64,000 bases of DNA from Algoriphagus sp. (GTDB lineage Bacteria; Bacteroidota; Bacteroidia; Cytophagales; Cyclobacteriaceae), in the NCBI RefSeq assembly GCF_024305035.1, contig NZ_JAMWZB010000002.1, forward strand, positions 162,252 through 226,251. The letters are read 5' to 3'. Within the stretch, counting starts at the first letter, position 1, and every line of letters begins with the position of its first letter. The translations under genes were made by a program, and so were the position numbers. This document shows positions 45,032 through 53,189 of this stretch, piece after piece. Under the pieces are notes generated by a model. That model was not told where the DNA came from and ran no database searches. It saw nothing but the letters and a program-made list of their open reading frames with translations.

Positions 45032-45409
45032 TCACCTTCGGCTATTGTCCAGTTTCGTTCTATCTGGCCGGTTGTCTTTTTGGTCCGAATCAGAATTATG
45101 ATCTTTTGATTTTTGGACAATATGGGAATGATCTTTTTTGCGGTCTGATTCTTGGGAAGAATCCTCTGAATTTTTCTGGTGATTTGAGCAGTATTCATCT
45201 TGATCTGGTTGGTTCTCATTGGGATCTTCATTCAGTTTAGCCAAGACTTGATCTTCTCTGTCTTTTTTGGTTTTATCTCCTTGTTGAAACATATCGTTTT
45301 GATCTGGATCATTTGGATTAGATTTTTTTTGCTGATTTTCCCGATTTGACCGATCTTCTGCCTGTCTATCTTTTCGCTGAGTGTTTTGGTTGGCTTGATT
45401 GGGATCCAT
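45032..45409 (-). CDS. Hypothetical, extremely hydrophilic disordered protein
   Basis: A 125-residue ORF that I do not recognise. Of its residues 97 are Asp, Asn, Gln, Lys, Arg, Glu or Ser; there is one Phe, one Tyr, one Cys and no Trp, and no signal peptide or hydrophobic stretch. Such a composition predicts a fully disordered chain, as in hydrophilins or other stress-protective proteins, though it has little Gly. It starts with ATG 45407-45409 (MDPNQANQ) and has no clear promoter. It sits alone between the toxin remnant and the DUF819 gene, with an AT-only palindrome upstream at 45482. No intact gene overlaps it. It may be a chance frame in biased DNA, but its length makes that less likely. 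Confidence 0.55.
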   Translation of the reverse strand: MDPNQANQNTQRKDRQAEDRSNRENQQKKSNPNDPDQNDMFQQGDKTKKDREDQVLAKLNEDPNENQPDQDEYCSNHQKNSEDSSQESDRKKDHSHIVQKSKDHNSDSDQKDNRPDRTKLDNSRR

Positions 45410-45481
45410 TTTTAGGTGAGTTTATGGATAGCAGAGTTGCTACCCTACAAAGCTGACCAAGAATGGAAGTATTGTTATTAC

Positions 45482-45502
45482 ATAATTATTTTAAATAATT
45501 AT
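45482..45502. repeat. 21-bp AT-only palindrome
   Basis: Ten bases ATAATTATTT, a central T, and the exact complement (45482-45502). It lies between the divergent hydrophilic ORF and the DUF819 gene. It could be a regulator site or curved DNA; AT content makes it less telling. Confidence 0.4.
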
Positions 45503-45657
45503 AAGATTATCAGATACATACTTTATCTGGGAAACTGGAATTAGGTTTTAGGTTGAGAGAGAAGCTAATCGTTGGGGGGCAGTCAGGCTAGTTGATTGCT
45601 GTTCAGCCATTTTTGTTTGCGTGTAAAATATTTAGCAAAAATCTCCTATTTTCCCTG

Positions 45658-46791
45658 ATGGATTTTACACAGGACCCGCTATTTATTGCTGCTACCCTTT
45701 GCATTTCTGTATTTTTTGCGATTTGGTTGACTCGTTTTTCTTGGGGGAGAAGCATCGGCACCCCGATTTGGGTGATTCTCCTGGGGGCTGTTTTCGCCAA
45801 TATCGGCTTGATTCCATCTGCTATGGAGGGTAGCCCTATTTACGATGGTGTTTTTGGTTATTTGGCTCCTTTGGGGATTTTTATTGCCCTGCTGGAAGTA
45901 GAGTTGAAAAGTTTGAAAAATGCCGGATTTCCTCTTTTACTGATGTTTGGAATTGGGGCCCTGGGAACGGTGATCGGCGTAATCACAGCCTGGTATTTGG
46001 TTTCTCCTGCAGTGGCTATTGGGGAGATGGCTTCGGCTGTTGCAGGCATGTACACGGGAACTTACATCGGAGGAAGCATTAACTTTAATGCAATTGCCCT
46101 GAGCTATGGAGTAAATGAAAACGGGCCGCTTTTCGCTGCTGCCACAGTAGTGGATAATTTGATTGGAACACCTTGGATTATTGCCACTTTGATTTTGCCC
46201 CGTTATTTACAAAAGCTTTTTCCTAGAAAGAAGTTGAACTCTGCTCAATCCGCAGAAAAATTACCCACTGTTGAATTCATTTCCATGTCCTCCTTGGGCT
46301 CAATTTTTGCCTTGGGTTTTCTGGCAATGGTGATCAGTAAAGTAGTACAGGCCTATCTGCCTGCCCTTCCTGAACTCATCACATTGACGACCCTTGCTTT
46401 AATTTTAGCTCAATTTCCTTCTGTTCAGCAGTTGAAAGGGAAGCATACTTTGGGCTTCTTTATGATTATGTTATTTCTTGCAGTGGTGGGTACCCTTTGC
46501 GATGTAGGAGCGTTGACCCAGGTGGGGGATTTGGCCGGAACACTCATTCTGTTTGTCTTACTCCTGGTATCCATTCATGGATTGGTGGTTTTCGGTTTGG
46601 GATCTTTGTTAAAAATGGATTGGGACGTGATCGCGGTGGCCTCTCAGGCTAATGTGGGTGGAAATACCACCGCGATAGCAGCGGCAGAGAGTTTGAACAG
46701 GCCCGATTTGTTGATTCCGGGCGTGCTGGTGGGAAGTTTAGGCAATGCATTGGGAACCTATATTGGTTTTTTTGTAGCGGGAACTTTGTAA
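45658..46791 (+). CDS. DUF819 family membrane protein
   Basis: A 377-residue inner-membrane protein with about ten helices belonging to the DUF819 (YjcL-like) family; function unknown, with a transporter-like fold. I start at ATG 45658, where the family-typical opening DPLFIAATLCISVFF begins; the frame stays open upstream to 45592 without homology. Features: IGTPIWVILLGAVFANIGLI, GTYIGGSINFNAIALSYG, AAATVVDNLIGTPWI and the conserved glycine-rich end ASQANVGGNTTAIAAAESL with PGVLVGSLGNALGTYIG. It stands alone between the gene-poor island and pta. Confidence 0.85.
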   Translation: MDFTQDPLFIAATLCISVFFAIWLTRFSWGRSIGTPIWVILLGAVFANIGLIPSAMEGSPIYDGVFGYLAPLGIFIALLEVELKSLKNAGFPLLLMFGIGALGTVIGVITAWYLVSPAVAIGEMASAVAGMYTGTYIGGSINFNAIALSYGVNENGPLFAAATVVDNLIGTPWIIATLILPRYLQKLFPRKKLNSAQSAEKLPTVEFISMSSLGSIFALGFLAMVISKVVQAYLPALPELITLTTLALILAQFPSVQQLKGKHTLGFFMIMLFLAVVGTLCDVGALTQVGDLAGTLILFVLLLVSIHGLVVFGLGSLLKMDWDVIAVASQANVGGNTTAIAAAESLNRPDLLIPGVLVGSLGNALGTYIGFFVAGTL

Positions 46792-46927
46792 GGATAATCT
46801 ACCCATGGGAGATAAGAGGCAAAAAAAGCAAACTGACCAGAAGATAAACTCCGCAATCCTTTTTGAAAATTACCTAACTTCATCTCCTAAACTGATTTTT
46901 ATCAGCTAAATTCAAGCTAAGCCATTC

Positions 46928-46935
46928 TACTTTTG
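46928..46935 (+). promoter_or_regulatory. Possible -7 element upstream of pta
   Basis: TACTTTTG, an exact TAnnTTTG, 32 bases before the pta ATG, and the same octamer as upstream of icd. No TTTG lies 19 bases upstream. Confidence 0.4.
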
Positions 46936-46967
46936 GCGCATCAAATTTTAGATCAAATCGCACCGCT

Positions 46968-49058
46968 ATGACCAATGCCATTTACCTCACGACCACAGAA
47001 CCCTATTCGGGAAAATCAATTTTTGCTTTGGGTCTAATGAATATGCTGGCTGGAAAAACAGCCAAAATGGCCTATTTCAAACCCATCATCACCGGGAATA
47101 AGAAGGATAGAGATCGGAGATTGGAATTGCTTTCCAAGCAATTTAACCTCCCTCAACCCTATGAGGAAATGTATGCATTTACCCGTAAAAATGCCTTAAA
47201 GGAAATCAACAAGCGAAACGAAGCGTATTTGATTGATACTATTATTGAAAAGTTTAATACACTTCGGGATCAAGCAGATTTTGTAGTTGTGGAAGGGACT
47301 GATTTTACCGATGTCAATACAAATTTGGAGTTTGATGGGAATGTGATGATTGCCAAAAATCTGGGAATTCCAGCGGCTATTATTTTAAATTGTGCCGGGC
47401 GAACCACCTCAGAAATCATCGATTTGGCCGTAGCCAGTTCCAATAGTTACCTGAGTAGGGGTGTACAAGTCCTGACCCTGGTGGCCAACAAAGTGGAAGA
47501 AGGAAAACTCGAGGAAGTGCTTCGTCGATTGCGATTTGTCCTACCCGAAAGCATTTTGGTCAATGCGATTCCGGCTCATGAACAGTTGAGTAATCCCACC
47601 ATGGGGGAGATCAAAGAATCTTTGGGGGCTAATTTGCTTTTTGGAGAACAGTTTCTAACCAATCGAGTGGATCATTCCATCGTTGGAGCCATGCAATTGC
47701 ACAATTTTCTGGATCGGCTTTCCAATAATACGTTGGTGGTCACTCCGGGAGATAGAGGAGATATTTTGGTGGGTTCCTTGCAAGCAAATATTTCAAGAAA
47801 CTTTGGAAAAGTAGCTGGGGTGATTGTAACTGGGGGGATGTTTCCAGAAAAAACTATCGTAAAATTAATTGAAGGCTTGGAGACGGTCGTGCCCGTTCTT
47901 CAAGTGGAGGAGGGGACGTTTATGGTCGTCACTAAAGTAAATCAGATTCGGGCTCGGATCGCCCCGGAGGACAAAGAAAAAATTGCGCTAGCCATCCAAC
48001 TCTTTGATGCGCATGTCGATGAAACCGCACTTTCCGACCGAATGGTGGCTTTTCGTTCCGATATTGTTACCCCACGGATGTTTCAATATCAAATTGTTCG
48101 TCGGGCTAAAACTTATAAAAAACACATTGTTTTGCCCGAAGGTACCGATGAGCGAATCGTAAAGGCTGCAGCGATGCTTATCGCTCAGGAAGTGGTGGAT
48201 TTGACGTTATTGGGCAATCGAGAGGAAATTGAAAGCTTGGTGTCAAAGCTGAATTTGTCCTTGGACTTGAATCAAATCCGAATTGAGGATCCGGCCAGTT
48301 CGGCTCATTTTGATGAATATGCCCTAGCATTGTATGAGTTGCGTAAAAATAAAGGGTTGACCTTAGGCATGGCCAAAGACCTGATTTTGGATGTATCCTA
48401 TTTTGGAACCATGATGGTATACCAAGGCCATGCGGATGGAATGGTTTCCGGGGCAGTGCATACGACTCAACATACCATTCGACCCGCTTTGCAATTTGTC
48501 AAAACCAAACCTGGAGTCAGCACCGTCTCCTCGGTTTTCTTCATGTGTTTGCCCAATCGAGTTTCGGTTTTTGGGGACTGTGCCGTGGTGCCTAATCCCA
48601 GTTCAGAGCAGCTTGCCGATATTGCGATTTCATCGGCTGAGTCGGCACAGATGTTTGGGATCGAGCCCAAAATTGCCATGCTTTCGTATTCCTCGGGGAC
48701 TTCCGGAGCCGGTGAGGAAGTAGAAAAAGTGAGAAAAGCCACAGAGTTGGTCAAAGAAAGACGGCCTGATCTCAAAATCGAAGGACCGATTCAATACGAT
48801 GCGGCAGTGGATCCGATCGTTGGGAAGCAAAAGCTTCCCCACTCCGAAGTGGCCGGACAAGCGAGTGTGTTGATTTTCCCAGATCTTAATACCGGAAATA
48901 ATACTTACAAAGCAGTCCAACGTGAAACCGGCGCCATCGCTATCGGCCCGATGCTTCAAGGACTCAATAAACCCGTAAATGATCTCAGTAGAGGCTGTAC
49001 CGTTATTGATGTCTTCAATACGGTGGTCATTACCGCTATTCAATCCCAAGAAAATTAA
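46968..49058 (+). CDS. pta: Phosphate acetyltransferase
   Basis: A 696-residue three-part enzyme that makes acetyl phosphate from acetyl-CoA and phosphate. The N-terminal P-loop-like domain has IYLTTTEPYSGKSIFALGLM, then a DRTGG-type region (about 225-340, DRLSNNTLVVTPGDRGDILV) and the catalytic PTA domain from about 375 (KKHIVLPEGTDERIVKAAAM, NKGLTLGMAKDLILD, RPALQFVKTKPG and the ending IAIGPMLQGLNKPVNDLSRG). Length equals that of E. coli-type long Pta. One base separates its stop from the ackA ATG, so it forms the pta-ackA operon. It is distinct from the phosphotransacetylase-like tail of the MaeB protein at 27244. Confidence 0.95.
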   Translation: MTNAIYLTTTEPYSGKSIFALGLMNMLAGKTAKMAYFKPIITGNKKDRDRRLELLSKQFNLPQPYEEMYAFTRKNALKEINKRNEAYLIDTIIEKFNTLRDQADFVVVEGTDFTDVNTNLEFDGNVMIAKNLGIPAAIILNCAGRTTSEIIDLAVASSNSYLSRGVQVLTLVANKVEEGKLEEVLRRLRFVLPESILVNAIPAHEQLSNPTMGEIKESLGANLLFGEQFLTNRVDHSIVGAMQLHNFLDRLSNNTLVVTPGDRGDILVGSLQANISRNFGKVAGVIVTGGMFPEKTIVKLIEGLETVVPVLQVEEGTFMVVTKVNQIRARIAPEDKEKIALAIQLFDAHVDETALSDRMVAFRSDIVTPRMFQYQIVRRAKTYKKHIVLPEGTDERIVKAAAMLIAQEVVDLTLLGNREEIESLVSKLNLSLDLNQIRIEDPASSAHFDEYALALYELRKNKGLTLGMAKDLILDVSYFGTMMVYQGHADGMVSGAVHTTQHTIRPALQFVKTKPGVSTVSSVFFMCLPNRVSVFGDCAVVPNPSSEQLADIAISSAESAQMFGIEPKIAMLSYSSGTSGAGEEVEKVRKATELVKERRPDLKIEGPIQYDAAVDPIVGKQKLPHSEVAGQASVLIFPDLNTGNNTYKAVQRETGAIAIGPMLQGLNKPVNDLSRGCTVIDVFNTVVITAIQSQEN

Positions 49059-49059
49059 G

Positions 49060-50274
49060 ATGATGCATGTTTTTGTAATTAATTCGGGCAGCAGTTCGAT
49101 CAAATATCAATTGATTAGTATGCCTGAAGAGCAGGTGATTTGTTCAGGAATTGTGGACCGAATCGGGCAACAAGGTGCCCGAGTAGACTATCAAGCAACT
49201 TTATCAGGCAAGGAAATTAAGGAGTACAAAATTATGCCAATTCCCGATCATTCGGTGGGACTTCAGGCCGTAGCCACCTTTCTGACTGATCCTCAAATTG
49301 GAGTGATTCGCAATCCTGATGAAGTGAAAATTGTAGGTCATCGGGTGGTCCATGGTGGAGAAAAATTTGCGAGTACTCAGTGGATTACCCCTGAGGTAAA
49401 GTCAAAAATCAAGGAGCTATTTCCTTTGGCTCCCTTGCACAATCCAGCCAATTTTCTGGGAATTGAAGTAGCCGAGCAAATTTTTTCCAAGGCCAAACAA
49501 GTAGCGGTTTTTGACACGGCTTTCCATCAATCACAGCCGGAGATTGCTTATCGCATGGCTATTCCCAATGAGTTTTATCAAAAGCATGGAATCCGAAATT
49601 ATGGATTCCACGGAACTAGCCACAAATATGTCTCTGAACGAGCGAGCGAATACCTCAAGCAACTCCCGCTGAAAATGATCACCATTCATCTGGGGAATGG
49701 ATGCAGCATGGCCGCTATCCAACATGGAAAATGCGTAGACACCAGCATGGGATTAGGACCGATGAATGGCTTGATTATGGGGACCCGGGCAGGAGATATC
49801 GATCAATCGGTTATTTTTCACTTAGTCAATCAGTTGGGCTACAGCTTAGATGAGGTCAACACCATTTTGAATAAAAAAAGCGGGATGCTGGGCTTGACCG
49901 GATTCAGCGACATGCGGGATATTCAGGCAGAAATTGCTAAGGGTAATCAAGAGGCAAGCTTGGCCTATCAGCTCTATGCCTATCGAGTTAAAAAATACAT
50001 CGGTGCTTTTGCTGCGGTAATGAATGGGTTGGATGCGGTAATATTTACCGGGGGAGTGGGTGAGAATGACCGGATGACCCGTCAGTTGGTTTGTGAGCAA
50101 ATGGATTATCTGGGTATAGTTCTTGATCCGGTAAAAAACGAAGGGTCAAAGCAATCGGTTCAGGAAATTCAACGTGAAGATTCCCGGGTTAAATTACTGG
50201 TAATACCAACCAATGAAGAATTGGAAATAGCCAAACAATGTTTTGGCTTACTGGAGAATAGAACAGTAGCTTAA
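49060..50274 (+). CDS. ackA: Acetate kinase
   Basis: A 404-residue cytoplasmic kinase that converts acetyl phosphate and ADP to acetate and ATP. The ASKHA fold is evident: HVFVINSGSSSIKYQL, GHRVVHGGEKF, VFDTAFHQSQPEIAYR, FHGTSHKYVSERA, the ATP-site IHLGNGCSMAAIQHGKCVDT, MGLGPMNGLIMGTRAGDID and the late FTGGVGENDRMTR. I start at the ATG at 49060, one base after the pta stop; the frame extends upstream inside pta without homology. With pta it converts acetyl-CoA to acetate and gains ATP, or runs in reverse for acetate use. Confidence 0.96.
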   Translation: MMHVFVINSGSSSIKYQLISMPEEQVICSGIVDRIGQQGARVDYQATLSGKEIKEYKIMPIPDHSVGLQAVATFLTDPQIGVIRNPDEVKIVGHRVVHGGEKFASTQWITPEVKSKIKELFPLAPLHNPANFLGIEVAEQIFSKAKQVAVFDTAFHQSQPEIAYRMAIPNEFYQKHGIRNYGFHGTSHKYVSERASEYLKQLPLKMITIHLGNGCSMAAIQHGKCVDTSMGLGPMNGLIMGTRAGDIDQSVIFHLVNQLGYSLDEVNTILNKKSGMLGLTGFSDMRDIQAEIAKGNQEASLAYQLYAYRVKKYIGAFAAVMNGLDAVIFTGGVGENDRMTRQLVCEQMDYLGIVLDPVKNEGSKQSVQEIQREDSRVKLLVIPTNEELEIAKQCFGLLENRTVA

Positions 50275-50296
50275 GAAGATTTTGATCTAGAAAAAG

Positions 50297-50836
50297 TCAA
50301 AACATCGATAGTTGATCATTATTTGCCAGCAACTGGGCATCCTCGAGTCTTAGCAGTTTTTTCTTGGCTTCAAGTCCACCGGCATAGCCGACTAAACTCC
50401 CATCCGAACCAATCACCCGGTGACAAGGGATCAGGATGGAGAGGGCATTGGCACCATTTGCTGTGGCTACCGCTCGGATTGCATCCGGATTTCCCAGTTC
50501 CCGGGCAAGTGCCCCATAGCTTCTGGTTTCCCCGAATGGAATTTCCAATAATTTCCCCCAAACCAATCGCTGAAATTCACTTCCAATCCAAAGTAGGGGA
50601 ATATCAAATACCTTTCGCTTTTGGTCAAAATATTCCTCGAGTTGCCGAATCGTCTGCTCGATGACCCTGCTTTTTTCGGATTCAAATGTTGAATTCAAGC
50701 CTTTCTGAACTCGAGCATCCACGGTTTTCCGCATTTTACGGAATGTCCAATCGCAAAGACAAAGTTGTTCTTGGTAAGAACCCAAAATCAATTCCCCGAC
50801 TGGACTTTTGAAGGTCTGAACCTGAATTTTTTCCAT
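50297..50836 (-). CDS. ogt: Methylated-DNA-protein-cysteine methyltransferase
   Basis: A 179-residue DNA-repair protein that removes alkyl groups from O6-guanine in a single suicide reaction. The acceptor is C138 in ILIPCHRVIGSDG, preceded by the DNA-binding FGETRSYGALARELGNPDAIRAVATANGAN and followed by YAGGLEAKKKLLRLE. I start at ATG 50834-50836 (MEKIQVQTFKSPVGEL), as the five codons further upstream add nothing. It is convergent with ackA, 22 bases apart, and is followed on the same strand by no close gene. Symbol ogt is used for this two-domain Ogt form without an AdaA domain. Confidence 0.93.
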   Translation of the reverse strand: MEKIQVQTFKSPVGELILGSYQEQLCLCDWTFRKMRKTVDARVQKGLNSTFESEKSRVIEQTIRQLEEYFDQKRKVFDIPLLWIGSEFQRLVWGKLLEIPFGETRSYGALARELGNPDAIRAVATANGANALSILIPCHRVIGSDGSLVGYAGGLEAKKKLLRLEDAQLLANNDQLSMF

Positions 50837-50878
50837 AGACCTAAAGTACAAAATGGCTAGGTTAAATGCTTGATGATC

Positions 50879-51775
50879 TTATTTTTTGACAAGCATTGTC
50901 CCATTAGTTTCTGTCGGTTCAATATGGATCAAAATATGACCCAATTCAGGGAGTTGTTTGCGTAGGGTGTCTTGAAGGTCATGGGCGATATCATGTCCCT
51001 GGCGTACACTGAGTTCCCCGTCCACATGGGCGTGGAGGTCGACATGGTATTTCATTCCTGCTTTACGGATGTAGCATTTTTCAGTTTCTTGAACCCCTTG
51101 GACCGTTAGCGCTATTTTTCTTATTTCAGCGGTCAATTCGATATGATTGTCCTCGTCCATGACCTCTCCCAAGGCGGGACGAAAAATCCGGTAGCAGTTG
51201 TACAGGATAAAAGCTACCGCAATTAATGCGGCATAATCATCGGCAACTTCAAAACCCTCTCCACCAAATACGGCTACCAAAATCCCGATAAAAGCGGCTA
51301 TCGAAGTAATTGCATCGCTTCGGTGATGCCAAGCCTCCGCTTTTAGCGAAGAGGATTTTAGCTTTTTGCTGCGAGCCATCACCCACTGAAAGGAGATTTC
51401 CTTCCAAATGATAATTGCACCCAAAACCAACAAGGTCCAATTTTCCGGTCTGGGATGGGGAGTATGTATGTTTTGTATGGCTTGGTAAGCAATAGTGGCC
51501 GCAGAGATGATCAAAAAGCCTACTACCAGAAAAGTGATTAGTGGCTCGGCTTTCCCATGTCCATAGGGGTGATTTTCATCCGCTGGACGTGCGGCATAGC
51601 GCAACCCGATGAGGACCAAAATACTGGCAAATACATCAAGGAGTGATTCGATGGAATCTGCAATTAAGGCAAAGGAGTTTCCAAAAAAACCTGCTAAAAA
51701 CTTAATGACGGCCAAGCCTGCATTTCCGATCATGCTAAAAATTACCGTTCGTATAGCAAGCTTACTTTTGGACAT
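50879..51775 (-). CDS. Cation diffusion facilitator transporter
   Basis: A 298-residue inner-membrane exporter of divalent metal ions (Zn, Fe, Mn or Co) in exchange for protons. It has six helices; the metal site is seen as D40 and D47 in IADSIESLLDV and as the histidine and aspartate in WHHRSDAITS. PYGHGKAEPL is the usual loop, and the C-terminal cytoplasmic domain (about 205-298) has GVQETEKCYIRKAGMKYHVDLHAHVDGE. I start at ATG 51773-51775; an upstream TTG is also possible. The metal cannot be told. Confidence 0.93.
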   Translation of the reverse strand: MSKSKLAIRTVIFSMIGNAGLAVIKFLAGFFGNSFALIADSIESLLDVFASILVLIGLRYAARPADENHPYGHGKAEPLITFLVVGFLIISAATIAYQAIQNIHTPHPRPENWTLLVLGAIIIWKEISFQWVMARSKKLKSSSLKAEAWHHRSDAITSIAAFIGILVAVFGGEGFEVADDYAALIAVAFILYNCYRIFRPALGEVMDEDNHIELTAEIRKIALTVQGVQETEKCYIRKAGMKYHVDLHAHVDGELSVRQGHDIAHDLQDTLRKQLPELGHILIHIEPTETNGTMLVKK

Positions 51776-51823
51776 GATCAAAGGTACAATTAATGAAAGT
51801 AAAGAGCGGATTGCCGGAAGGAA

Positions 51824-53131
51824 TTAATTTGGACTTTGTCTTTTTCCCAGCCCATAAAGTACACCTCCAATGCCAATAAAAAGAGCTGTCATCCAAACCG
51901 AATTCCAGTTTACTTGCATCATCAGCCACAGGCAGGATGCAATTCCCAGAATCGGAACAGTATATCCTCCCTTAAGGACGAATTTTCCCGGCCCTCGAAA
52001 TCGGGATCGAAGGGCAGGCACAGCCGCGCAGGTCATGATGAATAAAAAAAGGCGTGAAAGAACGGTCATGGCAGCCAAGACACGAAATGATCCCATAGCG
52101 GCTAGAGCAAAAGCTGCAATCCCAAAGAAAATGACTGAATTGGCGGGTGTAAGAAATTTGGAATGAACTTGTCCAAACCAAGCGGGAAGGGAGTTTTCTA
52201 ACGCTAGGGCATAGGTCACTCGGGTAGCCGAAAACATGGAGCTGATTAAATTGGCAATCACCGATGTGGCTACACCAACCATCAAAGCATAGGCGCCCCA
52301 TTCACCAAAAAGCGCAGAGGAAGCATCCAAAAGTGGCGTGTTGGAATCCTTTAAATTAGGTACCGCAGCCAGGGTCACCAATTGAATGAGCATGTACAAA
52401 ATTACTACGATCAGCAACCCTAAAATCAATCCTAAAGGCATGTCTCGTTCAGGTTTTTTTGCCTCCCCTGCGGGTACTATAGCTCCCTCAAAGCCCACAA
52501 ACGCATAAATTAGCAGTAAAGCCGCAGCTCCCAAATCTGAACCCGGTGGAACAGGGCTGGTAAAACCTGGGAGAACAGCATCCCCAAGCAGAAAAAAACC
52601 GCCAAAAACCAGCCCAATCAATACGGTGAACTTGATCACCGTAAACAAAGTCATTGATTTTATCGATTGACTGGAACCCAGGGTGTTGACCAGGCTTAGC
52701 AGGAAAATGGTTAAAAATACAGTCACCAACCGTCCGCCTCCCAAGCCTGCTGCAGGAATAAAATAAGCGATGCTGTCAGTCAAAAGGACAGTATTGGCCG
52801 CAAAGGAAATGAGTCTAGCCAAATAATAAAGCCATCCACCCTGAAAACCAACAAATCCCCCAAATGCTAAGGTGCCATACTTAATGGGACCTCCAGTCCC
52901 TCGGAAATAGCTGCCTAACTCTGCAAAACTCAAAATCACCGGGAGCATCAAAAGCGCACAAAAGGCATAAATCCAAACGCTGTATTCACCAGCAAGGGCA
53001 GCAGCACCAGAGGGCAGTCCGAATATACCCGCTCCAATCAAGCCATTGACCACCAGCATCCAAACTCCCCAAAGGCCGAGATTTCGTGGTAATTTTTCAA
53101 GCTTTTCTTCCGAGGAAATGGGGTTGGTCAC
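51824..53131 (-). CDS. APC-family amino acid permease
   Basis: A 435-residue secondary transporter with 12 helices in the amino acid-polyamine-organocation family. The first helix carries the substrate-binding glycines (VNGLIGAGIFGLPSGAAALAGE); the YAFVGFEGAIVPAGEAKKPERDMP segment is the conserved helix 6 and loop. The start is GTG at 53129-53131. Substrate unknown; the family takes up amino acids. It lies 58 bases after the ATPase gene's stop. Confidence 0.9.
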   Translation of the reverse strand: MTNPISSEEKLEKLPRNLGLWGVWMLVVNGLIGAGIFGLPSGAAALAGEYSVWIYAFCALLMLPVILSFAELGSYFRGTGGPIKYGTLAFGGFVGFQGGWLYYLARLISFAANTVLLTDSIAYFIPAAGLGGGRLVTVFLTIFLLSLVNTLGSSQSIKSMTLFTVIKFTVLIGLVFGGFFLLGDAVLPGFTSPVPPGSDLGAAALLLIYAFVGFEGAIVPAGEAKKPERDMPLGLILGLLIVVILYMLIQLVTLAAVPNLKDSNTPLLDASSALFGEWGAYALMVGVATSVIANLISSMFSATRVTYALALENSLPAWFGQVHSKFLTPANSVIFFGIAAFALAAMGSFRVLAAMTVLSRLFLFIMTCAAVPALRSRFRGPGKFVLKGGYTVPILGIASCLWLMMQVNWNSVWMTALFIGIGGVLYGLGKRQSPN

Positions 53132-53189
53132 GTCTGATGAAGTTGGTGAAATTTTTAAAAAGGGAAGATAAGCAGAATGCGGAAAGATT

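Noticed and set aside
44974..45240. 88-codon plus-strand frame in the gene-poor island
   Set aside because: It is antisense to the hydrophilic ORF, has no recognisable domain, and its reading looks like the reverse of Asp/Asn/Gln-rich DNA.
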